Translations under genes and position numbers: made by a program | The notes under the pieces: model-generated | The model's database searches: none | Told to the model about the DNA's origin: nothing | What the model saw: only the letters and a program-made list of their open reading frames with translations | In this document: positions 63,833 to 64,000 of the stretch, piece by piece | Position numbering within the stretch: the first letter of the stretch is position 1 | How the letters are laid out: every line of letters begins with the position of its first letter | From: Lutispora thermophila DSM 19022 | Lineage (GTDB): Bacteria; Bacillota; Clostridia; Lutisporales; Lutisporaceae | Direction of reading: 5' to 3' | NCBI RefSeq assembly: GCF_900142105.1 | Contig: NZ_FQZS01000004.1 | Span: 1-64,000, forward strand | DNA: 64,000 nucleotides

Positions 63833-64000
63833 CGATGACAGGGAGAAGTAACAGAAAGATGCCTCAAAGAGATCCGGCGGTTGGTGCGAGCCGGAAGGCA
63901 AAATCTGCGAAATACACCCTTAAGCTGCAGGCTGAAATATCAGTAGGCCGAGACGGAAGCTTCCACCGTTATCTAAGGAAGGGGATATTATCTGTATCCT
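63833..64000 (+). promoter_or_regulatory. T-box riboswitch, 5' part, probable Tyr specifier (cut by window end)
   Basis: Shows the stem I elements GCGATGACAGGGAGAAGTA, AGAGATCCGGCGGTTGGTGCGAG and, by comparison with the metG leader (GAAC-ATG-G), a specifier loop GAAA-TAC-A at 63909-63916, so TAC (Tyr) is the likely codon. A stem with GACGGAAGC/GCTTCCACCGTT follows. The T-box sequence and terminator lie beyond the end. The regulated gene is probably a tyrosyl-tRNA synthetase or a tyrosine-related gene. Confidence 0.85.

Overview
This window comes from a low-GC, spore-forming anaerobic member of the Firmicutes, most likely class Clostridia and possibly a Tissierellales-type organism (the family level is a guess). 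The evidence is the AT-rich sequence, strong AGGAGG-type ribosome binding sites, frequent TTG starts, the Bacillus/Clostridium gene order yaaO-yaaQ-holB-yaaT-yabB-rsmI-abrB / metG-tatD-yabE-rnmV-ksgA, the sporulation genes spmA and spmB, T-box leaders, and ferredoxin and DUF1858 redox proteins.

Layout. 1-230: end of an rRNA operon (5S rRNA and tRNA-Asn). 230-3800: accessory DNA with tandem two-hairpin repeats, a secreted protein of unknown role, a dead WG-repeat gene and an AI-2E-type permease. 3.8-10.4 kb: conserved housekeeping block (decarboxylase, c-di-AMP receptor, clamp-loader delta', RicT, ferredoxin, two methyltransferases, DUF1858, AbrB). 10.5-16 kb: NhaC antiporter, then a heterodimeric multidrug ABC exporter preceded by a leader peptide and a clear transcription attenuator. 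16-24 kb: NlpC/P60 hydrolase, a beta-propeller protein, a FAD-Rieske oxidoreductase, a DUF1538/P-II-like pair, and a decayed DNA-repair patch (an intact MGMT-family gene and a probable Fpg/Nei pseudogene). 24.4-30 kb: sbcD-sbcC-rmuC. 30-34.8 kb: a large inverted repeat that cuts off a dead IclR-type regulator, a cysteine desulfidase, an MFS carrier and a Zn-phospholipase-C-like protein. 35-39.7 kb: GT2/flippase/GT39 glycosylation operon, an AIM24 protein, spmAB. 40-41 kb: a CRISPR array with 14 spacers and no cas genes nearby. 41.2-47.5 kb: the housekeeping block resumes (Met T-box, metG, tatD, yabE, rnmV, ksgA). 47.6-64 kb: a Glu-rich unknown protein, RodA, a Na/Pi cotransporter, a chemoreceptor with a C-terminal sensor, a phosphodiester glycosidase, a dipeptidase/DUF819/XRE-cupin module, TrmB, a dicarboxylate symporter, a CAP lipoprotein, a DUF5698 protein, and the start of a second T-box leader (probable Tyr specifier).

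How it fits together. The abrB-metG junction that is adjacent in Bacillus subtilis is here separated by about 31 kb of transport, repair, envelope, sporulation and defence genes. The signals most worth follow-up are non-coding: the attenuator in front of the ABC exporter (leader peptide plus two terminator-like hairpins sharing arms with an antiterminator), a family of two-stem intergenic repeats whose outer stem shows paired base changes between copies, and a CRISPR array several of whose spacers translate into phage-like protein fragments. No wholly new protein system is evident; the least explained protein is the Glu-rich one downstream of ksgA.
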